Source of the DNA: Alisma plantago-aquatica
Taxonomy: Eukaryota > Streptophyta > Magnoliopsida > Alismatales > Alismataceae
DNA: 64,000 bases
Direction of reading: 5' to 3'
NCBI GenBank assembly: GCA_963693085.1
Contig: OY856410.1
Coordinates: 566,652,406-566,716,405 of the forward strand
How positions within the stretch are numbered: the first letter of the stretch is position 1; every line of letters starts with the position of its first letter. The notes under the pieces were generated by a model. That model worked only from the letters and a program-made list of their open reading frames with translations. It searched no databases and had not been told where the DNA came from. Shown one piece after another: positions 1-12,375 of the stretch. The translations under genes and the position numbers were made by a program.

Positions 1-95
1 ATACCATTATATAAAGAATTGGAAATTTTACACCTATTCCAACATACCTTTTGAGTATGTTTGGGATGGATCCTCTCGGGGTCCCACTCTTTACA
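1..95 (+). repeat. 3' end of LTR, gypsy element A
   Basis: The stretch ends in CTCTTTACA and is followed three bases later by an initiator-Met tRNA primer site, so it is the tail of a 5' LTR whose beginning lies outside the window. The same LTR tail (TATAAAG, a CTATTCCA-like stretch, TTTTGAGTATGTTT, then GGGTCYCACTCTTTACA) recurs at about 23357-23490, which pairs the two as ends of one element or one family. A similar tail lies on the reverse strand at about 35389-35515. Confidence 0.7.
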
Positions 96-98
96 GCA

Positions 99-111
99 TG
101 GTATCAGAGCC
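99..111 (+). other. Primer binding site, tRNA-iMet type (element A)
   Basis: TGGTATCAGAGCC complements the 3' end of plant initiator-Met tRNA, the usual primer of Copia and chromovirus gypsy elements. It lies three bases after the LTR end. Confidence 0.8.
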
Positions 112-2130
112 CATGGTAGTTGGAATCTGACTATTTCAATTTTATCTCCCTTATTAGAATTCGTGCCTTACATAGCTCCCCTTTAAGTGACATGTTTGCC
201 CTAGAATTGATCTATGCAACTCTTGAGATGATCAAAGGTTGATTTAGGATCATAAGAGTTTCACTTTGGAAACATGTTTGGGTAAACTTTATGTGGTGAG
301 CCTATTAGGTAGCTATTAGGGCATAAGTTGAAAGCAAAGGTGTCTACAAAGGATCAGGGTTTGGGGGGATGGCAAGATTTTTCTCTGTTCTACTAGCTTA
401 GTTTATGAGGACTCTCGGATACGTATGATACCTGCCTAGTTTGAGCTTGATATTGACTGTCCAAAATAGCATACCTACAAGCCATAGTAGTGTTAGACAT
501 CTATGTTGGATACTCTTGGGAACCTTACATGATGAATATGAATACCTGATATAGTTCCCTTATGTCCTTTAGGACCACATGTTTGGGTAGATTATCCCTA
601 GAACTTATACTTTGAACTTTGTGATGTTAATCAAGTGTTAGATCCTATATATGGTTTAGTTAGACTCACCCTTTTACCTCTAGTTTTAGTGTGACTTGGT
701 GGGTCAACCCTTTAAGGGGTGGAGGGATAGTATTTGTGCCTTGATAGATCATGGTTATGCTGATTTTGAGGACAAAATCCTTTTTACAAGGATATATTCT
801 TGCATCATATCGAAATCTAGTTTCTCTATCTTTAGAAACCCTAACTCCATGAATAAGAGGTTAGTGTGCTTAAATTCATATAATTGACCAAAACATGTTA
901 TAGTTGAAACCCCTGATGTTTGTTTATATATAAATGAACATATACTAGACATCTAATGAATAGTTCATATGTTTGAACCCTAATGAATATGTAATGCACC
1001 TAATATGGGTAACTCACATATTAATACTAATAGTAGATATGCATGATGCTAACCATGTCATAAACCAATAAACCCTAATGATATGATGAGTGAAATAAAT
1101 GTAACCTAATCTTGGACTTAATGCATACTAAGAAAGTATAGGTGAAATATTATGATCATGTTGATCTAAATCCTAAGTTGTAATCATCTAACCTAAATAT
1201 GAAATTCATGATACATTAATAACACTAGGTGTCATAATCAAATAATATACTTTGATACACATAAATGGTATATAATCACTTAATCATAGATTAATCAAGT
1301 CACTAATATGAAATGCATATCACCTTATTCTTTAATACACACCTAATTAATCACCTAATCATAACTTGGTTTGTGAATCAACTCATTAATATGTAATATG
1401 TTCCACCTTGTTCATTAAAATACATATAATGACTTAAATATGGATAAAAAGTTATTTCAATCATATAAATGTGCATAATCAATAATAAGAAGTGAATAAA
1501 TGTGAGAAAATAATTAATGATGAAATTAATGTGAGCAAGAAAGGTAATGTGACAATGTTTAATATAAAGATAAGTAATGAATTAAACATTATTTGGATTA
1601 ATTATAGACTTAATAACAAATTGGATTAAATCTCTTATTTCATGCAAAATGATGTAATACAATTCAATATGGTGATACTATGTGGATATTGGAGTCTAAA
1701 TCCAAATTATTAAAGATAATGGTCAAATATATTAATTTATATTGAAATAATTGAGTATACCTCTAATTATGCTTAAAATTCTTAAGGAGAAAAATAAGAT
1801 ATATATAGGATTTGTGCATAGTAATGAAATGTAACTCTTTTGACAACAAAGTGAATATGATAGGACACAATCAAAAGAATATTAATGATAATGTAATGTC
1901 ATAATAAATATAATGTTAATAAGCTAAAAATATTAATTATGTTGTCACATAAAAGAAAATCTCATAAGTGAAACCCTTGGTGACCCATGAGAACCTGACT
2001 TGAGGAGTTTCTAGAAGTACCATAGATTGGAAGAAACAACATGGTATCTTAGAGTTGAGATATTATATACTCACCCTTCTCTCTTTGCTTGAGATTTCGG
2101 GGATGAAATCCTTTTTAAGAGGTGGAATGA
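112..2130 (+). mobile_element. Decayed internal region of element A
   Basis: This AT-rich stretch lies between a primer site and a polypurine-like tract. I see no gag or pol domain in it. Its end (about 2097-2130, GGGGATGAAATCC then AAGAGGTGGAATGA) matches the usual end of chromovirus gypsy internal regions, where the last pol codons run into a polypurine tract. Only about 2 kb remains of the 4-6 kb expected, so most of the coding sequence has been deleted. Parts from about 900 onward resemble 28380-29420, so some of it may be LTR-derived or shared between families. Confidence 0.45.
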
Positions 2131-3599
2131 TGTAATGAACTGAATCCTAGATATATTCTCTTTTTGACCCTTTCCCTAACCTTTTTCTTTCTCTTCTATC
2201 CTTTTTGTCCTTGATGTATGATTTGAGGAATTATTAGTAGTTTGGGGTGAATTTGATTACCATTTATGCCAATGTATGGGTTTATGCACAAATACCTCAG
2301 TAAATGTTTTTAATAAGGTCTAATATGCAAGTTTACCACTTACGTCACATGTTGATAAACGAAATCCATTTTAGATCATTCCTTAGCCTTATGGGGCAAG
2401 GAAGAGAGAAATGAATGAATAATATGCTTTAAACATGTTAATGTGATATTGAATTATTTAATATGAGAAAATAGTAAAAAATAATGGATAATAAGTGCAA
2501 ATTCATAAAAAAGGAAGACTAATTGGTTAAATGTAGCTTAAGATTCGTTTTCCTTGGGTTTGGTTTGTCTTGGAGGCCAAGTTTCATAATTTTGGGATGA
2601 TAATAACTATACCTATTTTATTCGGAAAAGAAAAGATGTTTTTCCTCCAAGATATGAGATAAATCATTCACTAACTCTAAAAGTGGCAAATAATCTTAGA
2701 TTCATAATCTACACATTAAAAATAGCCTTTGGGCGATTTTCATGTAATTTGGATAATCTTTAATGTACATGTGTAGATTAGGAAAGAGAAAGTGTGTAAA
2801 AGCCCAAAATATTAAATAATCAGAAAAATAATCTCAAAGGATAAAAATAGTGGCAAATTTGTGTTCCACATATTTTGGCTTACTTGAAGGTGAAGTTTCA
2901 CATTAATTGATGAATTCTAGAAGTCTCTAATATGATAAGGAATAGAAAATATGAATTACTTTCAAAGAAATAAATAAAATATTTAGATTCACCAAAACTA
3001 AAAAACAGTTGGCATATTCATATTCTACATGTTCTAAATAGGCTAGGCATCAAATTTCATTAAATTTGGAGTTTTTTTGCATCCTCAATGGAAGAGAGAA
3101 AAAAGAGAAATAAATGCATTTACACTTCATTCCAATTCGATTTAGGAAATCATTTAAATGTCGCATGGGTCTTTTTTTAGTTGTTGATGTGCACGTCCTT
3201 CATGGTCATCAGATCTTGATCTGATGACTGGTAGATCATCACCTAGCCGAATCGGAGAGCTTGGGATGGGTGAACAGTAATCGTGGTCGTGTGCTCTGGT
3301 TGTCCATGAGTTTCTCAGTCGTTTATGGACCTTTCTTTGAAATATTTTGTGTTATAGATTCGAGAGGAGAATACGCACAGATTGGTAAACTCAATACATG
3401 TCGTATTTCTAGGAAACGCCCAAATCTTCTCTAATGCTTCTCGAAACTACCTACTCCAAAAGCCAAAGCACGAATACGCACTTATATATAGCTACCCTAG
3501 CCTTTGTTATGTCTCCTTCAACCAATCCCTCATGCCAATTTTCTTAGAATCTCCTCGCATAGCCACCATGATCAAGTTCTTTCTTTGAAATATTTTGCT
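2131..3599 (+). repeat. Gypsy LTR sequence (first part of A 3' LTR; outer part of B 5' LTR possible)
   Basis: It begins with TGTAATG directly after the tract at 2117-2130, as a 3' LTR should. I could not align it confidently with the start of the B 3' LTR at 18956. A short inverted motif near 3200-3235 (CATCAGATCTTGATCTGATG) is the kind found in Tekay-type LTRs, with a counterpart near 19570-19600. The junction where B entered A is not resolved and lies somewhere before 3600. Confidence 0.4.
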
Positions 3600-4419
3600 T
3601 CGACTAATTTCTCTAGTTTCATGGCGATTTTTGAGGTTTTACCTGTTGCTTGAAAATAATTGATTGGTTGACTTTTATTTCATGCAACTATAAAATGACT
3701 ATGGCTATCATCATACATATATGTGCATAACTAGCTCAGATCCTAGTTTTCCTCTATATCTTTGAGTAATTGTGAGAGATGGATAACATAGTTATTGGTC
3801 TACCCTTGGGGTAGAATCATCAGGTCACCTTGAGTCGATGTTTGGTCTACATTTGGGTATGATCATACGACTATACGACCATATGTGTTGGTCTACCCTT
3901 GGGGTAGGGCCATAAGGGGCTTATTTGGGATCTACCATATGAGAAAGGTAGGATCCATGTCCACTACAGGGACATCATGAGGCAAGGATATGTTGGGATT
4001 GAGTAGTTATGTTTAATACATAAAGTTTGATCTGTTAAGCAATAATTTCATTGCATTATGTTGTTATAAATAGATGCAAGATATTGGTTTTCCCCACATA
4101 CCAGTATAATTCATTTGTTTTTCGGCACTTTAGGTTTCTCAAAAAGTGGATATTACTTTAAAGTGACATTGAATGAATAAATCTTAATAAAGAATTGGAG
4201 GATTGTAGATAGATAGTTTCTTATATGGGTAAAGTTCCTCAAATCCTATATTTTTCAAGGTATGTGAAAATAAAAAATTTATCCTATTTAAGCTTAGTTG
4301 TGGTATAATTTATTAATTATTTTTATTATTTGCAAAACCATATGATCATGTTTTGGGATAACGGCTCTAGCTTCTTGGTCTTCCTTAATTGGGGGTTACC
4401 GAGGGGTGGGGTAGTTACA
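3600..4419 (+). repeat. 5' LTR of Tekay-like gypsy element B (secure part)
   Basis: This part aligns by eye along its whole length with 21054-21884, the end of the B 3' LTR. Shared blocks include GGTTGACTTTTATTTCATGC, ACTATGGCTATCATCATA, GGGATAACGGCTCTAGCTTC and the terminal GGGGTAGTTACA/GGGGTCATTACA. It contains several copies of a small inverted motif, GGTCTACCCTTGGGGTAG, at 3797 and 3890. The 3' LTR copy is 2.93 kb, so the 5' copy has probably lost internal sequence. Confidence 0.75.
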
Positions 4420-4421
4420 TT

Positions 4422-4433
4422 TGGTATCAGAGC
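4422..4433 (+). other. Primer binding site, tRNA-iMet type (element B)
   Basis: TGGTATCAGAGC, two bases after the LTR end at 4419, followed by ATGGTTTTT as is common in Tekay/Del-type chromoviruses. Confidence 0.85.
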
Positions 4434-7400
4434 ATGGTTTTTCATATAATCTCTAATCATTATTAAATTTTAAAAATTATTTAGAGCCAAGGGAGTTATT
4501 AGAGGATTTTACTAAGATGGAGGTGTCTAGAAAAGGATCATGATCCAGGGGCTGGCAAGATTTTCCTCTACCCCACTAGTTGGTTTATGAGGACTCCTGG
4601 ACTCTGTGTGACTACCTGGCCAAATTTTGAGGATTTGACTCGAAGTAAGATACCTCTAGGTCTTCTCATCTGATTTTATCCCTTCATTACCTCCTATCTC
4701 CATAGCAACATTAAGTGCTTAGGGTTTTACCTCTCTCCACCACCTCCTATGTTTGGGAATTCAAGATGTTAAGGATTAAGGAATCCTCCACCAAGTAATA
4801 AAAAACATATAAGAAAGATGTCATGGAGATAAGTCTAAATGATGAACTTAGACTGAGATTAGTTACATGTTTAGGTTGCATGGACTTTGTTATTGTGCCC
4901 TTGGTTACCCCTCAGGAGAACATTGAGGTTAGACCATCTCGTAGAATGAGGAGGAGAGTGATAGTCTTGTAGGAAGAAGCCTCCAGGAAGAGGAAGAGAC
5001 CTGACGCATCCTCTAAGGATGATGCTCAACCCAAAACCTTTAGAGGTGGATAGAGAAAGAGAAGACACGATGATTTGGATATCATAGTTAGCCATGCATG
5101 CATGTACGTGGGTTTGACATGCATGTTTTATGTAAAGGCTTTGGATATGCATGAGAAACATAGACTATGCATGGTTGTTTGACCCTTGGTACCTTGTAGT
5201 GACCCGACCTTGGGTGAGTCATGCCTGTTGAGGGTGAGGGATCGCTCCCTCATTGAGAAGGTTAGAGGAGACCATATAGGAACCCTAACGGGCATACATG
5301 AGAAGAAAAGAGGCATGGACCTATGTAGAGTGTGTGGTAGCATGGTGAGAAGTAGGTTTTAGACCTAATCTAGAGGAGTTATACCTAATAGTTTGTTAGA
5401 TAGGCATGCAGAGCCTTGTATGATCTTGGCCAGACATAAGTTTTGATAGTATGTTTCACCTAGATAGGGATATATGTGTATCCTTAAAAAGCTTGACCCA
5501 TCTTCTAAGAGAGAACCTCCAGTGGTAGGACCAGTAATAGGGTTATCTCTAGAGAAAGAGAAAGACCAGATGAAGAGGGTTGGAGACCTAGACTCCAAGA
5601 TATGAGGAACCATGCGGAGGTTGGTATGGTAGATCCTAGAATAGATGGCCCTGAGTAGGTGCTTGAGGTTGCTTCATGCATGACCTATATAGAGGTTGTC
5701 ATACCTTACGGGCCTTTAGAGGAACCAAACCCTAGAAAAGAGAAAGAGGCTTCTTGAAACAATGTATAGATGATATGAGTGCCTACCTTGTAGGTGTAGG
5801 AAGGAGAGTTCCAAAGACCCTAAAGAGGTATGGTGACAAGTCATGAGGCCTCACACCCAGGTCATTTTCCCTATGTATGACTCTAAGGGTTGTTTTCTTG
5901 GAAAGATGTGAGGAAGTATATGTCATATCTTGTATAGGTTTGGTTCATGTTTGAATAGTTGAGCATGTAGTTAGACAGCTGATGCATAAGAGATGAACCT
6001 GGGGATTCATGGACCAAAGAGGGGAAGTAGCAGTACCTAGTGCATATGATGCTCACAAGGTTGATTGAGTTCATAGGAATTAAGAGTGGCACCCCCCAAC
6101 TTGAACTGAGATATATGATTCATGAGTCATTTCCATAAGTTGGTGACTTATACATGTACGATATGGGTACAACTTGGAAGAATGACGAACAAGTATGGCA
6201 TACCAAGGAACTTGTAAATAGGTTTAATAGGTTGTCTTCTTGCTAGATGCATGCATAGGTAGCATGATGATATAAACCTTGGATGCAAGAACGTTTTTGT
6301 GACCTTAGTTACTATCAAGTGATAGTTTTCTCCTATCCTAGGGAAAGGACCCTTCATGTAGAAGTAGGTACCAACTCTTGTTTAGGTGTGAGATAACCTT
6401 AAGAGGTCGCTTATAAGAGCTTGATGAGCTGAGCGTAAGAGCACATAGTATGAGCATGAATCTATAGACCCATGTGTGACCATCTCTAAGGGGCATGAGG
6501 ATATGTTGTCATGGAAGGTAACCTATATGGGGCTAGACCAGGTTAGGTAGGTCATTATGATTCCTATAGAGGGATGTAAGTTTAACCATGAGTGCCCAAA
6601 GAGAGATGATGAAGATTTGGGTGAGGATTTAAGATTGGGATGTGCTTGAATATCAACAAATGAGCCACAAGCTATGATAGAATCCTAAGTCAATACTAAG
6701 GTCAGGAAGGGATAAGACCAATGGGAGTAGGAGTGGTTTGTTCCTTGGATGCACAAGACCATAGGGTCGGGAGGTAACGTCTACCTTTTCCTGAGGACCA
6801 TTGGTTAGGAGGTTGGCCACCTTCATGAGTCCACAGGGCCTAAGGGGTAAATGTGAGAGGAACTTTGTAGATGCATAAGGGTCATATCACCCCAAAAGTA
6901 CCGGCACCCTAGAGGCCTTGAGTAAATGACTAAGGGTTGTACATAAGAGGAATGTTAAGACTCAAATGTGATAGGAAAAGTCTTCCCATGGGTGTAAACA
7001 TAATATCGAGATATTCATGGTGTGGAGCCATGTGAACTATGTTTCAACTTAGACCGGAAAGTGTAATGGTGATTGTGCTACACCATCTCTACTCTTGGAA
7101 CGGGATGAACTCTGTATTTGGACTGTAGCCAAATGCTTATTTCATCTTGTTATGGGTGTGAAAGAAAGAACATAACACATGCCATACTAAAAATAATAGT
7201 GATATGAGAGGTAAATACTAAAGTTGAAACCTTTTTTATGATAATTGAGGATTAAAGGAAGTACCATACCCTTTTTGAGAGTATATTGGATAGATGGTAT
7301 GAAAGCATAGATGAAATAAGGTATTTATGATATGAGGACATGCTTGTCAAGAGAAGTTTGGATTTTATGAGTTACACATTTGGGTTTGATAACTGAGATG

Positions 7401-8066
7401 TTGGAAGCAAGAGCTCAAAGTTTTCTTGACTCATATAGACCTAAACCGGAGACAAGGACGATGAGTGGAATATATGAATATTATGTATTCACCATCACCT
7501 AGCACATAAGGAAGCTAATGTGGTAATAGATACTCTTAACCGAGACACAACTCAGGTATACAACTATCTTGTTTAGCTAGTGGAGAGGTTGGAAGAGATG
7601 GCTAGATGAACCCTACGATCGTTAGAAGATGAGACCTATATGGCTAACATCCAGATATAATCAAACTTGTTGGTCGGATTAGGGGTTGCCCGGTTAGCCT
7701 AGATTTTGAGGAGATAAAAGGTTTGTTAGGGTGAACCTTAGATGCACCTCTCAGGAAAAGTAGGTGGTGAAATCCACTACTAGTGAGTTTTAGGATTTCT
7801 GAGGATTTGCCCTGGAAGAATTATGTTGTGCAAGAAGCTCATAATTCTAAGTACATTGAACACCCTAGTACTACCAAGATGGTTGAGGTGTGCAGTGATA
7901 CCTTGAAGGCCTAGAATGAAGAAGGAAATAGAGGTGCATGTGGCTAGTTTCCATACATGCCAGAGGATGAAAGCCTAACACCAGTAACTTAGTGGATTGC
8001 TTTGGATAGTGAGAAGTTCCTAAGAGGGAATGGGAGCAGATCACCAAGGACATTGTGGTGGGTGTC
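4434..8066 (+). pseudogene. gag-pol relic of element B, upstream part
   Basis: No long frame survives, so domains are only traces. Near 7505-7550 a frame reads HKEANVVIDTLNRD, which matches the end of the RNase H domain of chromovirus pol (family pattern HPGKANVVADALSR). At 8027-8066 a frame reads WEQITKDIVVGV, the start of the integrase catalytic core (family pattern WE.ITMDFVVGLP). This integrase frame is cut by insertion of element C and resumes after 17902. The roughly 3.6 kb from primer site to integrase is about the expected gag-protease-RT span, so the region is decayed by point change more than by deletion. Many stops are present and no product is possible. Confidence 0.6.
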
Positions 8067-9678
8067 TGATGCGATGATTTTGAGTCGCATTTATAGACTT
8101 GTTTTACTTGCGTTTTATGCATTTATTGGTCATGTTGGTGGTTAATATTGCATAATTCACTTACTTTAGTCTATGATCCTTCTCAGTGTCAAATCTCTCT
8201 TATTTTATTGTTTTGAGCATAAATGATTACAATGATAGGTTTTATCTTGGCTTATGTGGTTTTGTTTTGAAATTTCAGGAAAAATGCATATCTGCAACTG
8301 TCGATACCATCGATGGTTGTCGATACTATCGACACAGCCACAGGCAGCCAGCCGCAAGGAGCAGCACAGAGTCGATACTATCGATAGGGAAGTCGATGGT
8401 AGCGACCTACCATCAGGTTGCTGGTGAGCAGACAGTCGATACTATCGACCTAAAAGTCAATACTATCGACACGTGGAGTTTCAACGACGGAAAAGGGATA
8501 AAATTGACGCCTAAGGGTGTCGATACCATCGACCCGCGTTGATGGTATCGAGTCAGCATCATGCGCAATGATGAAAAGAAAAAAAGACTTGTCGATATCG
8601 TGCGGAGTCGATACCATCGACCCGCGTCGATGGTATCGACACTGTCAGATCAGAGTTTGCTTCAGATCGATCCAAATCCGACGGTTGTGATATTTTTGCA
8701 ACCTAACTCAGTGATTATACCTAATGACGGTGGCCAAGAGTAGGGAATCATGTCATTAGTCGTTGCACACGTCCCGAGAAGGTGTGGAGAGGAGAACGGA
8801 GCCCAGAAGCAAGCCCCAGCCGTTCTGAAAGCCTAATAAGATATTTTCCACCGTCAAAAGGCTGTAGATCATGCATTCTACGCCGAGGAATGCTTGGATC
8901 TTCTCCGTTCAGGGGTTTCATCACTTATTCACACTTTTCTCCATGTTTCCCCTTTCTTCACCCACGTTGTGCTCTGAGATGAACATGCGGGGCTAATCCC
9001 CTTTATCTTTAGGACCGGGAGTAGCCTGGGAAAGCATTGTATGACATTTTTATCATAGTAATTCATAATTTATCTCTTAAATCTATGGTATGATTTCGTT
9101 TTCTCAATTATATTGTTATGCTTGATCACCATAATGATAATCTAATGCTTTTAATTACTTTGAAAGAAGAATTAACGGTTGAAAAGAGACAAAATTTACA
9201 TTAATTAACAAATCCCTTAATCAAGGTGATGTAAGGTTAATGGTGGAAACCCAGAGGTCGATTCTAATGCACCTAGTTTAGGGTATAGGTTACTACGATG
9301 GTGGAACCAACCTAGACATAGGTTGTGAATTGTACCACGACAGTGGACAATTCTGACTACAGGCCACTACTCGGATTGAGAGATGAACCTGAGTAACTAT
9401 ATGAAAATTCATACAATGAACACCCGTGGTGAAACCGCAATCCTAAAGATCTCCATCTGAATTGATTAAACTAAACATTTAATCGATTGCTTTGTTTTAT
9501 TTTATTTTCTTTTATTTTTAAAACAACTCGCATAACCTTTTTATTGGTTTAGCTGATTGTGAGTAGTTAGTAGTAGTCTACCAATAATTCAGTGTCCCTG
9601 AGTTCGACGCGGGCCTCACAAGGGCCTGTACTACATTGACGTGTGCACTTGCGTTATTCGCACGGTAAAATCGTGTCA
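8067..9678 (+). repeat. 5' LTR of element C
   Basis: It begins TGATGCGATG, ends ATCGTGTCA, and is a few percent different from the 3' LTR at 16331-17901. It contains a cluster of 15-mers of the form GTCGATANNATCGAC at 8299-8640. It is 41 bp longer than the 3' LTR. Two losses of 21 and 19 bp in the 3' copy, both inside this cluster, explain all but one base of that difference. Confidence 0.93.
8299..8640 (+). repeat. Inverted 15-mer (hairpin) cluster, 5' LTR of C
   Basis: About ten copies or close variants of GTCGATACCATCGAC, its reverse complement GTCGATGGTATCGAC, or the near-palindrome GTCGATACTATCGAC. The clearest pair is 8607-8621 with 8626-8640: perfect 15-bp arms separated by the four bases CCGC. 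Confidence 0.9.
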
Positions 9679-9684
9679 AGTTTT

Positions 9685-9702
9685 TGGCGCCGTTTTCAGG
9701 GA
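9685..9702 (+). other. Primer binding site, tRNA-Asp type (element C)
   Basis: TGGCGCCGTTTTCAGGGA resembles the Asp-tRNA complement used by Athila elements (TGGCGCCGTTGCCGGGGA) with three changes. All three are C-to-T or the G-to-A/G-to-T type expected of an ageing copy. It starts six bases after the LTR end. Confidence 0.8.
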
Positions 9703-9876
9703 CACGGCAGTTATCGGCACTACGAGTGCTGCAAGCTGTCATCCTAGGCCACTTTTTATTTTTTTTAGTATTAATTATTTCGTAAGCATTTTTGAAATTC
9801 ATAGTTTATCTTTCATATTTTGTAATTGTCTAGCACGGTATTGAACGGAAATTATCATTTTCGCAGGTATTGGTGC

Positions 9877-11208
9877 ATGGTGCGGACGTGTAGCACCAAC
9901 TACACGCAACAAGCACCAAAGGTTCCACTGCCGGGACCTGACGACGAGGAGAACAACGTTCAGCCCCAACTGGAAGATATAGATTCCGACTCAGAACAAG
10001 AAGCCATGGCAGAAGAGCAGACGATGTGGGAGAAGATAAAGGCTTATTCCTCATCCACTTCAAAGGGGCCAATAAAGAAGCAGGCGATCAACATTCCGAC
10101 TTATAAGATTGATCCTGCATTAATCAACTTGGCCAAGTCAAATGCATTTCATGGGCTTAAAAACAAAGATCTGGTGACTCATATAAGCCAGTTCGTAGAG
10201 AACTGTGATATGATCAAGATAGATAGGTTTCAACAGGAGACGTTGTACTTGAAGCTGTTTCCCAGCTCTCTGGCGGGAAATGTACAAGAATGGCTACATA
10301 ATCTTGATGATGAGTATGTGGAATCATGGAATCACATGGTTGAGGTATTTTTTGAGAGGTTCTTTCCGCCCGAGAAGACCAACGATCTTGTATGAAAGAT
10401 CCACAACTTCAGCCAGAAGGTCGGCGAGACGTATTCTGAAACGTGGGAACGTTTCCAAATAATGTTGAGGAGGTGCCCACACCATGGTTTGGACAAGGAA
10501 AAACAAGTCAAGATTTTCTATTTTGCTTTTTCTGAGCATGATAGAAGCAATCTGGATTCTGCAGGATCTGGGTTTTTCTTGAACAACATTGGCACTAGGT
10601 GTTGGGAGATTCTGAAAAATATGATGAAGAAGCAATCTTGGGGCGACAGCGATGCATCAGAACAAGTTAAAGTTGCAGGTGAGTCCAGGGCCATCAAGGA
10701 GCTGAATGATAAATTAGACCTTCTAGCCAAGAAATTGCTTGCCAAAGAAGATGCAGAATCCGATGAGGAAGCCTAGGTCAAATTTATGCAACAACAGGGC
10801 TACAGAAATAATGATTATGCTTGGAGGAAGGATAGGAAATTCTCATGGAAGGATCCAAACAACTTCCTACAAGATCCAGATGCAAAGCCACAACCAAGGG
10901 CTGAAGACAAAAGCACTGAGTTGCTTAGTCAAGTGATGCAGCAAAATCAGGAGATGATGAGCATGTTTAGTAAGCAGTTGCAGTTTCAGGGTGAGATCTT
11001 GACTAAATTTGGGCAAACATTGCAAAGCCATGGAGCACAGATGAGGGCACTAGAGACAATTGTGACCCATATTTCCAATGAAGTGGCGGCCATGAAGCAT
11101 GCCAATCAACAAAGACAGGCTGGGAATGTAGAGGTTGTTCAAGCACATCATCAAGTAAAGTACATATCTGTGATTACTGAGGCAGAACCCCCGGTGGTGG
11201 AAGTCTAG
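9877..11208 (+). pseudogene. gag: gag (capsid) of element C, interrupted by stops
   Basis: The first in-frame ATG after the primer site (9877) opens MVRTCSTNYTQQ. A Retrotrans_gag domain follows: residues around 10225-10380 read LKLFPSSLAGNVQEWL and FFERFFPPEKTNDL. The frame then continues with the WERFQIMLRRCPHHGL block and FLNN, all standard for Athila gag. A coil-rich tail with many Gln and Met residues follows, and no CCHC zinc knuckle is seen. The reading frame stays the same to the protease but is cut by TGA at 10393, TAG at 10774 and TAG at 11206. Gag would form the virus-like particle. The first stop falls in the middle of the capsid domain, so this copy is dead. Confidence 0.88.
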
Positions 11209-11220
11209 GACAAAAGCAAA

Positions 11221-12204
11221 ATGATTTTTTATACGGAGGCTACACCGATAATACCATATCCTTGCAGTCATTATGGACTACTTGGCAGATATATCCCATT
11301 CAAAAAATCCCGCCAAGAGCCCACCACGGCCGCACCCGCACCTAGGCAAGAAGAGCAGGTGAAGGCCATGCGTCAGGGTGAAGTTACAGTCACTGAGGGA
11401 GAGGAGCCACCACAAGTTACACATGTTTTAAATGATGTACCGAAGTCTACGCCAGAGGGTGACATTGAAGCAAGCTTAGGGGAGGAGACCCCGAAACGCA
11501 CATATGTGCCACCTCACAAGCATCTAAATGAGGCGGTTATGTCTGTTCTGGATAGTTCGAGGCCGAAGAAAGTGCATAGACATTACAGGAAGTTCTTGGA
11601 TATGTTTAGGAAGCTCCATATTAACATTCCATTAGTGAAAATGATAGAGAATATTCCCGCATATGGGAGGTTTATCAAGGATATCATCACCAAGAAGAGG
11701 TTGATCAAAGACACGGATGTTTTTCGGGTGAATGATATGGTGATCTCAATTATCCATGGGAGTCTACCACAGAAGAGGAAAGACCCAGGAGGCTGATATA
11801 TTCCATGTTCCATAGGCGGTCACCATTTTCCACTAGCACAGTGTGATTCAGGCGCCAACATTAATCTTATGCCATTGTCCACATTTCAAAAGCTTGGGTT
11901 GAAGAAAATAAAGAAATCAACGACAACTATTGAATTGGCGGATGGGTCCATTATGAAGCCATATGGAGTGTGCGAGGATGTGCTTGTGAAAGTAGACAGG
12001 TTTATCTTTCCGGTGGATTTCATCGTCATGTACATGCCACAGCTTAAAAGTTGTGAGATGCTATTGGGTAGGCCGTTTCAAGCGACGGCTGATGTTATCA
12101 TCGCTATCGAAAGAGGTACATTGACCTTGGGGATTGGCCAGGATCAAGTTGAGTTCAAACTGCCGAGTGATCCCCTAGGGACACTCTCCGAAGCTCCAAG
12201 ATGA
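11221..12204 (+). pseudogene. Aspartic protease segment of element C
   Basis: It lies in the same frame as gag, with one internal TGA at 11794. The linker reads PKRTYVPPHKHL and then a conserved KFLDMFRKLHINIPLVKMIENIPAYGRFIKDI block (quoted here only as a landmark spanning about 11590-11680), which precedes protease in Athila polyproteins. The catalytic motif DSGAN is at 11845-11859, and the second conserved strand reads EMLLGRPFQ at about 12055-12081. The domain would cut the Gag-Pol precursor. The frame ends at TGA 12202-12204, where RT should begin, so the normal pro-RT fusion has been lost. Confidence 0.88.
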
Positions 12205-12375
12205 GAAGCTTGATTTCGTCTAGCCTAAGACGTTAAATAAGGGCGCTTGTTGGGAGGCAACCCAGCCATTGGTAGTTTCGCTTAGTTTCTTTTACAATTG
12301 TACATTAGTTTGATTTTGTTTTAAGTGTAAACAAGATACCTTGATCATTTGTTCAATGTGCAGGACTGAGGCAGG
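12205..12375 (+). other. Post-pol junction of element C (RT-RNase H-integrase missing)
   Basis: About 40 bases after the protease stop is the sequence GCGCTTGTTGGGAGGCAACCC (12243-12263). I recognise this as the spacer that normally follows integrase in plant Athila/Tat elements. Its position directly behind protease indicates a deletion or template switch that removed the roughly 3 kb encoding RT, RNase H and integrase. Confidence 0.65.

Noticed and set aside
3182..3190. TGTTG before 3188 as the left target duplication of element B (right flank is TGTTG at 21885)
   Set aside because: The following bases do not match the B LTR start TGTTACAACC and there is one extra base, so the boundary was left open.
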